The notes: generated by a model not told the origin, from the sequence alone. 64,000 nt of DNA from Rhizobium sp. NXC24 (GCF_002944315.1 NZ_CP024311.1:2580501-2644500), one strand, 5' to 3'. Shown: positions 20,601 through 27,606, counted from the first letter of the stretch. Made by a program: numbers and translations.

Positions 20601-20663
20601 ATGCGCGGCATCCGCCATCAGCCAGAAGCCGACAACGTTCAGGAGCAAAATCAGAATTTTCAT
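14640..20663 (-). CDS. Phage tail tip / fibre protein with repeated linker and jelly-roll-like modules
   Basis: A 2007-residue protein, the largest in the window. It opens with a hydrophobic segment, then about 650 residues of gpJ-like tail-tip body (for example EEQDFQPFPSLSDTYNAIEA). The C-terminal 1300 residues alternate stretches of AVTADKIAANAIT-type repeats with about four 140-200-residue modules beginning FANMITNPFFD, WENLIPDNQMQ, KNLLQNASFS and FSNMADNGWQ, plus two copies of a SSLPTTxNVEGR..LTTDxKLYR module. The modules look like carbohydrate-binding jelly rolls, suggesting receptor recognition on rhizobial surface polysaccharide. The start at 20663 (MKILILLLNV) is chosen because the region before it belongs to the preceding frame. 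Confidence 0.82.
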   Translation of the reverse strand: MKILILLLNVVGFWLMADAAHADPITAAIAAISQFIGSIGVIGKLVLTVAINVGLSLVEKALAKKDQPQQAGAKLEISMGDDHPMSFIIGSYATAGRRKYAGSWGEDGKTPNAYFTDVIEVGSLPNYAGERGLTSVWIDDQQVGVLWEEPHPDGRGFPVLQYRVKGKDYLWIKFLDGTQSGTDAFLSAKFGANPDRPWKTTMIGLGCQVVILTARYNTDLFSGIPAGLYQPHPVPLYDIRKDSSVGGNGAHRWDNPATWEPTSNPATMIYNLARGVYRGSEWVYGGQNIAAFCLPAANWMAAANACDAAVALDGGGSEPAFRAGYEVQCDQQPLDVVSELLKGCNGRMAEVGGIFKVLISTPGGAVYSFSDDDIVVTEEQDFQPFPSLSDTYNAIEATYPEPSEKWATKDAPGRYNADLEAQDGNRRLPAQIQLPAVPFANQVQSVGLAMIQDYRRFRVHQISLPPDAYPLEPNDVVSWTSARNGYDEKKFLVVKVEPQPNFLIVVTLKEVDPADYDWHSGLQLPSATGWIGPITPPSQPMVGWTVEPVTVKDAGGIDRRPAIKISCAADMDDVERVWVQVRLKDTGDIVFDSDSTRYASPFSWVISGQWMLSNTDYEARGRYIPKSNRATDWSAWLSVKTPNVLIQTGDVLDGAIIASKIADAAVTAAKIMDEAVTNLKLADEAVSTAKLQVAAVTADVLASGAVISAKLADGAVTAAKLAQSAVDATSLASSIKAVEVVSSLPTTDNVEGRQVFLTTDGKLYRYYGGTWTAAVAAGDVNGTLNASQIADGAITNNKLAALAVDASKLADGSVSAAKLAANAVDTTKFASDIRPVEIVSSLPTTGNVEGRTVYLTTDDKLYRHTGSAWTAATAAADIAGQIVGTQISDGAVSTPKLAAGSVTANALAAGAVTADKIAANSITAGQIAAGAIGAMQLAASAVTAKSVAIGDFANMITNPFFDQGAAGTDGWLLGGTIAPSRIVGASGDPAPNYIRIPDANGGIDYAIFDPGQATTGSMPCSAGDSYYVEFYIRKNGAPTASFGSYLSVSDRTSANTVWPQVYFALAANVPTVWTKVQALVNIPATVANNGIPARFNLQLTARPGTADNSGSYDIAKPVLRKATGAVMIEDGAVTASKVAANAITADKIAANAITARSLVLQDWENLIPDNQMQSSDSWFSRPANAVINPVATQPFNSKGSLDYTYVVGPGYQLIVQSDAFPIVAGQQYLVSCQAIRTSGTKMGVWARVHWTDTTGQLLNPDVYPAIFDTSGGTTVSGLQAYTVTMTPPVNAFGAIFRIYVQRDFTDGNISFGGVSFLRKASANLLVDGSVVTGKIAAGAVTAGTIAANAVTAGTIAAGAVSASQIAADAVTADKIASNAVTTDALAVGSGKNLLQNASFSMGMDCWTYLPNGTIPNQTFRIRAVTESWAGPNCPTLMLWQNGANTGNNYWSDIRWGRPDAPTLPNNLKYGVPCAPGDWFEVSAYVSAHRCLVELRIQWIASDGVAVGYTTTDQNNGIAGSATNPDLWTRLRCVGAAPANTVAVSIYIRKYETSAGQTDSYMFLNKPMLCRCPPNAAEFTPWSDGGVVMIMNGGIVASAVTADKIATNAVTADAIAANAVTAGKIAAGAVTATTIVAGTITGDKLAANTIGASQIAAGAITAKQLVLTDFSNMADNGWQAGSITGWTTQNLQNFYNDNSGGDAAGYFLQSLGRDCAYSNFVAVSAGETYAFDVWVNNTDPNQANIYAFPRAPSGTISPVVITGTSTKNAWVRLQGKYTVPSGITALAMDLQVNRTAGTGSSCFWSKPVMRRAMSAELIVDGAVTANKISVNSLDALTANLGAVNISSAVIGTLQVGTSNISAGAVTGVGVGRIAGTQNIAANATVNLVSCVVNVAGDGRVVIDAMTLGQYNQNGGSQNSQPIGVNIFRDGTAIFSQTYYLGVVQTVVSGTGGSNGSTTQTTYTAGLVAVSGLYDAPGAGNHTYILQIYCPGNTIGWNESNITATALKR
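15235..18700 (-). repeat. Degenerate tandem A-V-T-A-x-K-I-A-A-N linker repeats in tail fibre gene
   Basis: More than 30 copies of a roughly 10-residue unit (AVTADKIAANAIT and variants with KLADGAV, AGTIAAG) are grouped in blocks between the larger modules. On the DNA level this shows as repeated GCGATCTTGTCGGC/GGTGACGGC words on the plus strand. Such repeats form trimeric shafts in phage fibres and are sites of recombination. Confidence 0.75.
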
Positions 20664-20769
20664 GGATCTGGCAACCTCGAATGGCGCATGGAAAAAGGTG
20701 CGCCGCCGACTGGAGCGGCAGCAACAAGTCACCGACAGGTGATAACAAAAACGGGATGTCCTGGCCGGC

Positions 20770-21195
20770 TCAGCCGACCTTGAAGGCCCGTGTAGCGTCG
20801 AGCAGATCGACCGTGCCAAGCCCGGTCTCGCGCAGCACGAAGATGCGCTCGCCATTGACGACACCGAGGGCGTAGCCAAAGGGACCTTCATGCGGAATGG
20901 CGGCGATATCGCCGATATGGGCCTGGCTCGGATGGATCTCCGGCAGCATGGTGGCGACGAGATCGGCGAGATTGTCGAAGCCGGCCGCCTTCATGGTCTT
21001 CAGCGCGCCGGCCGCAGTGGAATACTCGCCGCGAAACTGCGCGGCGCAATCGACGCCGGTGATCGCCAGCACCAGATTGCCGGCAAGGCCCGGCCCGCAA
21101 TCATGGCTGCCCCAGACAAAGGGCGTGCGCTTCAACCTATCGATCTCGGCGACGAAACGCGCGCGCCAGTTCTTGACCCTCACAAGCTCGGTCAT
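20770..21195 (-). CDS. Phage tail protein, DUF6950/NlpC-P60-like
   Basis: A 141-residue protein with TPFVWGSHDCGPGLAGNLVL near residue 24, i.e. the Cys-containing helix typical of NlpC/P60-like tail peptidases (DUF6950 group), followed by a small beta domain with HIGDIAAIPHEGPFGYALGV. In lambda-type tails the matching gene (gpK) lies just before the tip protein, as here. A histidine and a cysteine are present for a catalytic dyad, though activity is unproven. Confidence 0.7.
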   Translation of the reverse strand: MTELVRVKNWRARFVAEIDRLKRTPFVWGSHDCGPGLAGNLVLAITGVDCAAQFRGEYSTAAGALKTMKAAGFDNLADLVATMLPEIHPSQAHIGDIAAIPHEGPFGYALGVVNGERIFVLRETGLGTVDLLDATRAFKVG

Positions 21196-21815
21196 GACTT
21201 CTGCCCCCAGGGAATCTGCCAGTTGGCGACGGTGCTGGAATAGAGACCAAATTCATCGCCGCTGCGGCGCTTCTGGCCTTCATAGGAGGATTTGGCCGGA
21301 TTGGTCCGCTCCAGCATGGCGATGGCGGCGGAGATGGCGGAAATCTCGATATCGCCGTCCTGACCGACCGCCGGCGTCTTCATCGGCGCGCCATCGGCAA
21401 TGCCGAGAAAGGCTATCTCCGGCGCCGCGCTCGGCAGGCGCGTGCCGGTATCGAACGACATGTCGTGGATTTCGATCGGCGCCAGCCGCAGATCGTAGCC
21501 GCGCACGAGCTGCTGCACGGCGGGCGCGATCTGGCCGATGGTGATGGTCACGGTCTGGATCGTCAGATCCGCCGTGCGCGGGATCGGGCTGACCGTGAGA
21601 TTGAGGCCGCCATAATAGGTCCGCGCCTCCGGCAGACCGGTGACGCCGGAGGTGACGGTGATGTTGATGTCGTCGTCGCCGGTCCAAAGACCGATCGAAG
21701 CGGGTGCGCCGCTGGCGAGGTCCTTGCCGGTGATCCATACGAAACGACGGGGCACAAGCCCCTTGTCGCGCGCGCCGGTCAGCGCCGCGAAGAAGGCGGA
21801 GGTGATGTTCTTCAT
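21192..21815 (-). CDS. Phage tail hub protein, DUF2163/BR0599-like
   Basis: A 207-residue protein resembling the phage BR0599/DUF2163 family: RFVWITGKDLASGAPASIGL, the duplex of beta strands TYYGGLNLTVSPIPRTADLT, and YDLRLAPIEIHDMSFDTG. The last four bases overlap the start of the next gene (ATGA). Relatives build the distal tail hub in gene-transfer-agent and siphophage tails. Confidence 0.75.
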   Translation of the reverse strand: MKNITSAFFAALTGARDKGLVPRRFVWITGKDLASGAPASIGLWTGDDDINITVTSGVTGLPEARTYYGGLNLTVSPIPRTADLTIQTVTITIGQIAPAVQQLVRGYDLRLAPIEIHDMSFDTGTRLPSAAPEIAFLGIADGAPMKTPAVGQDGDIEISAISAAIAMLERTNPAKSSYEGQKRRSGDEFGLYSSTVANWQIPWGQKS

Positions 21816-21818
21816 CGT

Positions 21819-22463
21819 CTATTTCTTCTGAATGACCTTGAAGGTGGCGCCGGAGGTGATCGGGCCGCTCGCGGTGCCGGGATTATGGCTACCGGGCGCG
21901 ATCAGGCATTTGCAGGCCGGGCGCAGCAGCGCCACACCGAGACCGGCGGCAAAGCCCGCCGGCAGATGCGGGAAGACGCCGAAGACGGGGGTTGCGCCCG
22001 CGCCATTCGCCGTCACCGTCTCCGACACTTCGAGAAAGGCATAGCGGTCGCCATAGGCAACCTGCATCTTGTCGCCGACAGTCAGCCGATAGCCTCCCGG
22101 CAGACCGTTGAGACTGACCGACGCATTGTCGGCGCCGAGTGCCGCCACGCTAACGCTCGCGGCGCCGAGTTTCGTCCCGTCGGGGTCGGCCTGCGGATAT
22201 TTCGACAGCGGATCATAAAGAAAAAGCGCCTCCTGGGCGCCGTGAAGTTTGCGGATGCGGGCGGCGATCTGTTTCGCCTCCGCATTGTACATGTCGGCCA
22301 GCGTCACCGTTCCGATCCAGAGCGGCGGCGCCAGCTCCGCCTGCCAGACCCGGCCATCGCCGGAGCCGGAAAGCTCGTCATTGCGCTGGATGTCCCAAAC
22401 GACGCTGGAGATCTTCAGGAGATCGGCGAAATCCGGCAGGCTGTAGGGATAGGAAACGGCCAT
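21819..22463 (-). CDS. Phage distal tail protein (hypothetical)
   Basis: A 214-residue beta-rich protein (WQAELAPPLWIGTVTLADMY, ALFLYDPLSKYPQADPDGTK, ending in SGATFKVIQKK). Its position between tape measure and hub fits a Dit/DUF2460-like distal tail protein, but the sequence is not clearly that family. The start at 22463 overlaps the tape-measure stop; a GTG/ATG one codon earlier also exists. Confidence 0.65.
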   Translation of the reverse strand: MAVSYPYSLPDFADLLKISSVVWDIQRNDELSGSGDGRVWQAELAPPLWIGTVTLADMYNAEAKQIAARIRKLHGAQEALFLYDPLSKYPQADPDGTKLGAASVSVAALGADNASVSLNGLPGGYRLTVGDKMQVAYGDRYAFLEVSETVTANGAGATPVFGVFPHLPAGFAAGLGVALLRPACKCLIAPGSHNPGTASGPITSGATFKVIQKK

Positions 22464-24814
22464 CAACGCCTCCGGGGATTGCGGTTGATCTGCGCGACGC
22501 GATCGGGAAGCTGCTGATTGAAATCATTCAGCCCCTGCCGTGTCGAAGTCTGCGCTTCGCTCTGGGCGACATTCTTCACATAGGCCTTCAGATTGCCGTT
22601 CTCATCGACGGAAACTCCGACCGTGACATGCACATCGGAATTGGCGCCCGAGGCACTGTTCTGATTGACGGCCTTGAGGCGGCGATTGGGAACGGCGGCA
22701 TCCGGCTGCGCTCTCACAAATTGCGGCCCGCCCTCGCCGACGACGCCGCCATCGGCATAGCCGCGCCGGCCAAGCCGCATCGCCTCGACAACGCCGACGC
22801 CGCCCGCCCGGGCGATATCCTTCTGGCTCCAGACGACCTCGCCGGCATGAACGATGCCGGCCGGCTCATGCTTGCCGCCAGAGCCGGTATAGCCGCCATC
22901 GGCCCATCCAGCGGGTAGAACGCTGAAGGGATCGAAGCCGGAGATGGGCACGGTTGCATTCGAGCCGATGTTGAAACCGCCGCCGCCGCCAAATCCGAGC
23001 AGGCTTGAGAAGAAGCCGCCAATACCACCGCCGCCACTCGCGGCACTGTTGACCTTGAAGAGGCTGTCCAGAACATCGTTAAGAAGCTTATCTGATATCT
23101 TGTTGAGCACATTTACTGCCGCATTGCCGAAGGATTTCCAGAAGGATTCACCATTCTGCAACCCGGTTTTGAGATCGGTGATGAAGCCCTTGGTTAAATC
23201 CTTAGCGAAGCTCATCGCCTCTTGGGCCCTTTTTGTAGCCTCAGTCTGACGATTCTGTTCCGCCACGGCATTGGCATACGCAGCAGCAGTTTCGTTAATC
23301 TGTGCGTTGAGGGCTGGCGTTATTGCCAGTTTCTGCTTTTCCGCCGCGGCAAGAAGATCGGCTGCTGCTTTAGCCTTGGTCTGTGCGTTACCATAGTCAT
23401 CAAGCACTGGATTCAAATTCGCTTGCACAGCAGTTTCAGATTTGATTGCGTTTGTCCGCTCTACGATTGATCGAAGTTCACTTTGATAGTCGTTGCTTTT
23501 TTCAACGCCACCAGTTCGAGCAAATGCGCTTCGACCGGAATGTTCTCCCGGCAAGCGCTCAGCCTCAACGTTTGGACGCTTCTCGGGCAATGGCACAGGA
23601 ACGTAAACACTACTGCTAAGAACCCGCGGATTTTGCCTGTCGAATTCCTCAGCTCGATAATTTTGCTGTTCATTCGCATCAGTTATGAAACGACCATCAC
23701 CAGAAATAATTGGATTTAACTGACCCAGAGGCGGCAAGTTAGGTATTAGTTTTGTCAAAACTGCTGCCTCTTGTCGAAAAGCGGAGGCTTTATCTGATGC
23801 CTCAGCAATTTGACTTGATAGCGTACTAAATTGTTCGGCGAAGGCAGCGACCGCCGGAATACCCGTTGCCAATGCTAAATCAGCAAGTTCGCGTTGTACG
23901 CGTTTTGCATTCTCTGCTGTCGCTGTTCCCTTCTCAATTCCTTCGGCCAGCTCGTTAAAGGAACGCTGGAGCGCAGAAATATCCTCGACTTCCGCTCCAG
24001 CAGCCTGCAATAGAGATACGAGGTCGGCGAAGTTGATTCTTAGATCGCCTGCAGTTGCGCGCAGGCTCGACCACTGAGCTTCTGCGGCGGCGGCAGAGGC
24101 ACTTACTATATCTTTGTCGCTCGCAATTCGCTCGCGCTCATCTGCGTACCTCTTTAATTGAGGAAGCGCGTCCCCCCATTTTTCAGCTATACTTTGGATA
24201 AGACGCACTTCGTTTTGTAGCTGCTCATTCGCCTTTTTACCGCTATCTGCAGCACTTGCGAAATACTGGATGAGCGCCGCTGCGCCCCCCACCAAACCTG
24301 AAACCAATAGCGTTGTCGGGTTTAGCATACTTCCTATTGCGTTGCTTAGTACGTCGAACGCACCTTTCAGGCCACCGCCCGAGGCGCCGAGCAACGCTCC
24401 CAGTTCTCTACCTTGCTGAAGAGCGACAAGGAATGGTGACTGCCCACTTGCAATTTGAGTAGCAATATCCACGAGGGACTTGCCGACGTTTTTGTTTGCT
24501 GCCGCAAGCGCATCTGCAGAGACTATGCTAGAAGCATTCTGAGAATCTGCCGCACCAGCAGAACTTTTGCTTTTGTCGATAGCAGCAGCGAGCCCACGGT
24601 AGCTGTCACCCAGCATGGCAACGCGGGCGCGAGAACTGGAAAGAGGCCCAAGAGAGCCTGCTGCTTTACCAGTCATCACTTCCAACGCACGCCCTGCCGC
24701 CCCTATCGCTGTTCCGGCCCGGTCTGAAGCTGAACCTATACGCGTCATCTCGGCGGCGGCTTCATCACCGCCAAGAAAAATAACTTTTAAGCCAAGAGTT
24801 GCAATATCGATCAC
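22463..24814 (-). CDS. Phage tail tape measure protein
   Basis: A 783-residue protein that sets tail length. The N-terminus (IDIATLGLKVIFLGGDEAAAEM) is the canonical phage tape-measure start. Long helical, Ala/Gln-rich stretches follow, then a hydrophobic region LNPTTLLVSGLVGGAAALIQ, and a C-terminal WADGGYTGSGGKHEPAGIVH (tail-tip motif common to lambda gpH-like proteins). Homology with a second copy at 26131 places the ancestral start codon at a TTA here, so GTG at 24814 is chosen; ATG at 24850 is the alternative. The middle (about 23.1-24.8 kb) is more AT-rich than both ends. Confidence 0.85.
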   Translation of the reverse strand: MIDIATLGLKVIFLGGDEAAAEMTRIGSASDRAGTAIGAAGRALEVMTGKAAGSLGPLSSSRARVAMLGDSYRGLAAAIDKSKSSAGAADSQNASSIVSADALAAANKNVGKSLVDIATQIASGQSPFLVALQQGRELGALLGASGGGLKGAFDVLSNAIGSMLNPTTLLVSGLVGGAAALIQYFASAADSGKKANEQLQNEVRLIQSIAEKWGDALPQLKRYADERERIASDKDIVSASAAAAEAQWSSLRATAGDLRINFADLVSLLQAAGAEVEDISALQRSFNELAEGIEKGTATAENAKRVQRELADLALATGIPAVAAFAEQFSTLSSQIAEASDKASAFRQEAAVLTKLIPNLPPLGQLNPIISGDGRFITDANEQQNYRAEEFDRQNPRVLSSSVYVPVPLPEKRPNVEAERLPGEHSGRSAFARTGGVEKSNDYQSELRSIVERTNAIKSETAVQANLNPVLDDYGNAQTKAKAAADLLAAAEKQKLAITPALNAQINETAAAYANAVAEQNRQTEATKRAQEAMSFAKDLTKGFITDLKTGLQNGESFWKSFGNAAVNVLNKISDKLLNDVLDSLFKVNSAASGGGGIGGFFSSLLGFGGGGGFNIGSNATVPISGFDPFSVLPAGWADGGYTGSGGKHEPAGIVHAGEVVWSQKDIARAGGVGVVEAMRLGRRGYADGGVVGEGGPQFVRAQPDAAVPNRRLKAVNQNSASGANSDVHVTVGVSVDENGNLKAYVKNVAQSEAQTSTRQGLNDFNQQLPDRVAQINRNPRRR

Positions 24815-24873
24815 TGGTAAACCTTTCGAAAAGGTGCAAGAGATACGCATAACGAATTCGCGGAGAACGTGTT

Positions 24874-25164
24874 ATGGCTAGTGGGTTGAAGGGTCTAATC
24901 GCAGCCACGTGTATAGTGATCATCGCGGGAGGCGCTTACTTCGGATGGAACGCTTTCGAAAAAAATCAGGCGACAAACAGAACTGCGGCCTCGACAGAAG
25001 AAGCCAGAAAAGAGCTTTTTGATCTTGCCTCAGCAAATGACAATGAGCCTGAGCGAGTGCGAACCTATTGCAGCCTTATCAATGATGAACTTGGTAAACG
25101 TATCACCGATAACGATTATTCTCGCAATATTCTAAGAAACTGCCGAGCACTAGGTTATCTCTAA
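24874..25164 (+). CDS. Small membrane-anchored cargo protein in prophage tail module
   Basis: A 96-residue protein with one N-terminal transmembrane helix (LKGLIAATCIVIIAGGAYFGW) and a charged exterior part with two cysteines (RTYCSLINDELGK, then ILRNCRALGYL). It is read against the tail genes. CGGAG lies upstream of the ATG. The first 20 residues resemble the start of the gene at 26781 (LKALIATACAVVIASAA). No known family is recognised; this looks like a lysogenic cargo gene. Confidence 0.65.
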   Translation: MASGLKGLIAATCIVIIAGGAYFGWNAFEKNQATNRTAASTEEARKELFDLASANDNEPERVRTYCSLINDELGKRITDNDYSRNILRNCRALGYL

Positions 25165-25175
25165 GGGGCTACGTC

Positions 25176-25944
25176 TAGAATTACGGTGACATAGAATTAC
25201 GGTGACAGTGCACTCAAATAAGATTTCATATCTGATCAACACAACCAATGGCCCGTCTCGCTCGTATCGTTGTCCCTGATATTCCACATCACGTCACCCA
25301 ACGCGGCAACGGGCGGGCGCAAACCTTCTTCTGCGATGATGACTATGCGCTCTATCGCGATCTGCTGGCTCATCATTGCCGTGCCGCCGACGTCGAGGTC
25401 TGGGGCTGGGTGTTGATGCCGAACCATGTTCACCTCATTCTCGTGCCGGCGGATGCCGACGGCATTCGCCGGGCTCTATCTCGCGTACATCGCGCCTATG
25501 CCGGCCATATCCATGCAAGACTGCGCCGGACCGGCCATTTCTGGCAGGGCCGCTTCGGTTGTGTCCCCATGGATGAAGAACATCTGGCAGCAGCGCTCCG
25601 CTACGTCGCCCTCAATCCCGTGCGTGCACGCCTTGTCGAACGGGCTGCCGATTGGCGATGGTCGAGTGTCGCGGCCCAACTTGGACTGATTGAGGATGAC
25701 GGCGTCACGACCACAACACCGGTTCGCGCTCGCTTTCCCGATTTCGCCGCCCTCCTCACTGCGGGAGAGGAAGAGATGGCGTTTGCCGCGCTTCGCCATG
25801 CCGAAAGCATCGGTCGCCCCATCGGCAATACCGACTTTTTCGATCGGCTCGAAGACCTCACCGACGCCACCCTCAAGCCGGCTCGTCGTGGCCGCAAACC
25901 CAAAGCCGTCATTGGAGAGAATTAATGCACTGTCACCGTAATTC
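25176..25944 (+). mobile_element. RAYT (REP-associated tyrosine transposase) unit with 19-bp inverted ends
   Basis: A 770-bp unit. GAATTACGGTGACAGTGCA at 25194-25212 is repeated in exact inverted form at 25926-25944. The left end additionally has a second 16-bp copy (TAGAATTACGGTGACA at 25176-25191 and 25192-25207). The transposase gene fills the inside. The right end lies inside the stranded tape-measure fragment, so it either inserted there or recombined with it. No target duplication is evident. Confidence 0.7.
25248..25925 (+). CDS. RAYT / IS200-like Y1 transposase
   Basis: A 225-residue transposase of the REP-associated (TnpA-REP) group. It has the typical N-terminus ARIVVPDIPHHVTQRGNGRA, the HUH motif in LMPNHVHLILVP, FWQGRFGCVPMDEEH and the catalytic-tyrosine helix LRYVALNPVRARLV. 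It cuts and joins single-stranded DNA and is linked to mobilisation of REP palindromes. The GC-rich coding sequence contrasts with the AT-rich cargo around it. Confidence 0.9.
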   Translation: MARLARIVVPDIPHHVTQRGNGRAQTFFCDDDYALYRDLLAHHCRAADVEVWGWVLMPNHVHLILVPADADGIRRALSRVHRAYAGHIHARLRRTGHFWQGRFGCVPMDEEHLAAALRYVALNPVRARLVERAADWRWSSVAAQLGLIEDDGVTTTTPVRARFPDFAALLTAGEEEMAFAALRHAESIGRPIGNTDFFDRLEDLTDATLKPARRGRKPKAVIGEN

Positions 25945-26131
25945 CCTTGCCGATGGCTCCTGTACTTGCGGCCGCCTTGCCGCCTAGCGTACCAATCGCG
26001 CGCGCCGCAGCCCCAACTTCCGACTCCACTTTGTTTGCCGCAACGGCAACACGATTCATCCCCGTGGCGACCTGATCGGCACCAACGATTGTGAATTTCA
26101 CGCCCAAAGTTGCAATATCTGTCACTGGCAT
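25922..26131 (-). pseudogene. Stranded N-terminal fragment of a second tape measure gene
   Basis: The 69 codons from ATG 26131 (MPVTDIATLGVKFTIVGADQ) match the N-terminus of the full tape measure gene at 24814 (IDIATLGLKVIFLGGDEAAA), both at protein level and in part of the DNA (TTGCAATATC..TCACTGG). The frame then runs into the right end of the RAYT unit and stops. The rest of this tape measure is missing. It may be the original gene start left after a recombination that brought in the present tape measure and cargo genes. Confidence 0.75.
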
Positions 26132-26182
26132 ACCTTTTCAAAACATGCGAAATACAACCCTGCGCTTTGAATGGGGGATTTC

Positions 26183-26626
26183 GTGATTAGATTGTGGAGA
26201 TTAGTCAGCGTGGCTTTTTTGCTGCCAGCCATTGGCGGCTGTAGCTCTTCTGATTCGAAATTAGTGACCGTGTGCGAAGAAGTTTTGAAATTGAGACTTT
26301 TAGCACCGGCAGGATACAAGCGGGTCGAAATCAAAGAATCCAACGAGCCTCTCAACCGCGCCGACTACAAACGCTATTTGGCGGGAGACGAATATGGGCC
26401 GCTCATCCAGGGAGCCAGGATGAAGGATTTTGACCAAGGCCGGGTAAAACCTCTGATGTTTGAGGTTCTTATAACTTACGATGCTCCTAACGCTTATGGC
26501 ACACCAATTCGCGGCACCTCCAGATGTCAATATCCAACTGACAATGAAGACACCTCCAGAGCGGACCGTCTCTACGTAATGGTCGACGGCAAAACGAACG
26601 CGGACTGGTTAGAGACGCAACGCTAA
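26183..26626 (+). CDS. Putative lipoprotein, cargo gene, paralogue of next gene
   Basis: A protein of about 147 residues with a lipoprotein signal (LVSVAFLLPAIGGC, lipobox IGGC). The mature part (TVCEEVLKLRLLAPAGYKRV, later KDFDQGRVKPLMFEVLITYD) is clearly related to the C-terminal half of the next gene (ATCEAALKFRLGSSATYTQV, LKQFDQGVLKPVEFYVYLST). GGGGGA stands 4 nt before a GTG at 26183; an ATG at 26171 is in the same frame. No known family is recognised. It is read against the phage late operon. Confidence 0.65.
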   Translation: MIRLWRLVSVAFLLPAIGGCSSSDSKLVTVCEEVLKLRLLAPAGYKRVEIKESNEPLNRADYKRYLAGDEYGPLIQGARMKDFDQGRVKPLMFEVLITYDAPNAYGTPIRGTSRCQYPTDNEDTSRADRLYVMVDGKTNADWLETQR

Positions 26627-26780
26627 GAAAAGCGGGCGACTATGAGGCTTCAACTACTTCTGGCTGCATTCTCCGCGTGCGCTTCCTTATACGGGATGGA
26701 TTCGCGACACATTCAGGCGGCTGTTCAGCTGAAGTCACGGCATCCGCACTTGTACTCCTTAAAATTTCTGAGAGACACTT

Positions 26781-27587
26781 ATGGACGTTTGGCTAAAGGC
26801 TTTGATCGCAACCGCATGCGCAGTGGTAATCGCGAGCGCCGCGATTGTCGGCGGTATTGCTGGTTGGCAATACTACCAGGCATGGCAGGAGGAGAAGGCT
26901 GCCAAGCTTGCCGAACGAAAATTCAAATGCACCGATGCACTAAGAGAAGAAGTCCGTGCGAAAGCAGGAGAAAAGACATATGGTTCATTAGCTCTCATGG
27001 TTGCCGAAGCGGATGATTGCCGAGCGGAGTTTCCTGATATTCGAGCCTCGTTCTGCTTTCGTCTCTGGAAAGACGTGAAGCTATTCAACGCAGGAGAAAC
27101 TACCGACTTCTTCGACAAAATGACCTCTGCAGCGGTCAAAGAGGTTGACGCGTGCAACCAAGAGTTTGGCTATACTGAGCCAGAAAAGAGGCCTCTCCCT
27201 CAAAACACGAGTGAGTGGAAAGCGGCCACACCATCAAAACCTGCGGCGGCGCTGACAATGGTGGCAACCTGCGAAGCTGCACTGAAATTCCGCCTCGGTT
27301 CATCAGCTACCTATACGCAAGTTGACCATTCCAAAGCCCAATTTCCAATGGGTCGCAGTGCGTTCGCAAGCTACCTTGAAAAGACCGACGACAGCATTTC
27401 GATGCGGGAAGAGAAGCTGAAGCAATTCGATCAAGGCGTTCTGAAGCCGGTAGAATTTTATGTCTACTTGAGCACAAACGCCATCGTCCAAAGCCGATAT
27501 CAGCGGATTGAAGCGGCCTGCAGCTACGTCGGCATACAAGGTACTGACGCCGGCGCTGCTGTAGACAATGTGAGACTCACCTACTGA
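26781..27587 (+). CDS. Membrane-anchored two-domain cargo protein
   Basis: A 268-residue protein: N-terminal transmembrane helix (LKALIATACAVVIASAAIVG), a cysteine-containing helical middle (FKCTDALREEVRAKAG; DDCRAEFPDIRASFCFRLWK), a proline-rich joint near residue 150, and a C-terminal domain from about residue 160 that repeats the fold of the preceding lipoprotein. It therefore looks like a fusion of the 24874-type and 26183-type proteins. The function is unknown. Periplasmic location is likely; superinfection exclusion or envelope modification are possible roles for such lysogenic genes. Confidence 0.68.
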   Translation: MDVWLKALIATACAVVIASAAIVGGIAGWQYYQAWQEEKAAKLAERKFKCTDALREEVRAKAGEKTYGSLALMVAEADDCRAEFPDIRASFCFRLWKDVKLFNAGETTDFFDKMTSAAVKEVDACNQEFGYTEPEKRPLPQNTSEWKAATPSKPAAALTMVATCEAALKFRLGSSATYTQVDHSKAQFPMGRSAFASYLEKTDDSISMREEKLKQFDQGVLKPVEFYVYLSTNAIVQSRYQRIEAACSYVGIQGTDAGAAVDNVRLTY

Positions 27588-27606
27588 AATTCTATAGCGA
27601 GACCCT

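Noticed and set aside
26642..27016. 124-codon rightward ORF with signal-like start
   Set aside because: Mostly overlaps the 26781 gene in another frame and becomes Cys/Arg-rich; the signal-like start alone is not enough.
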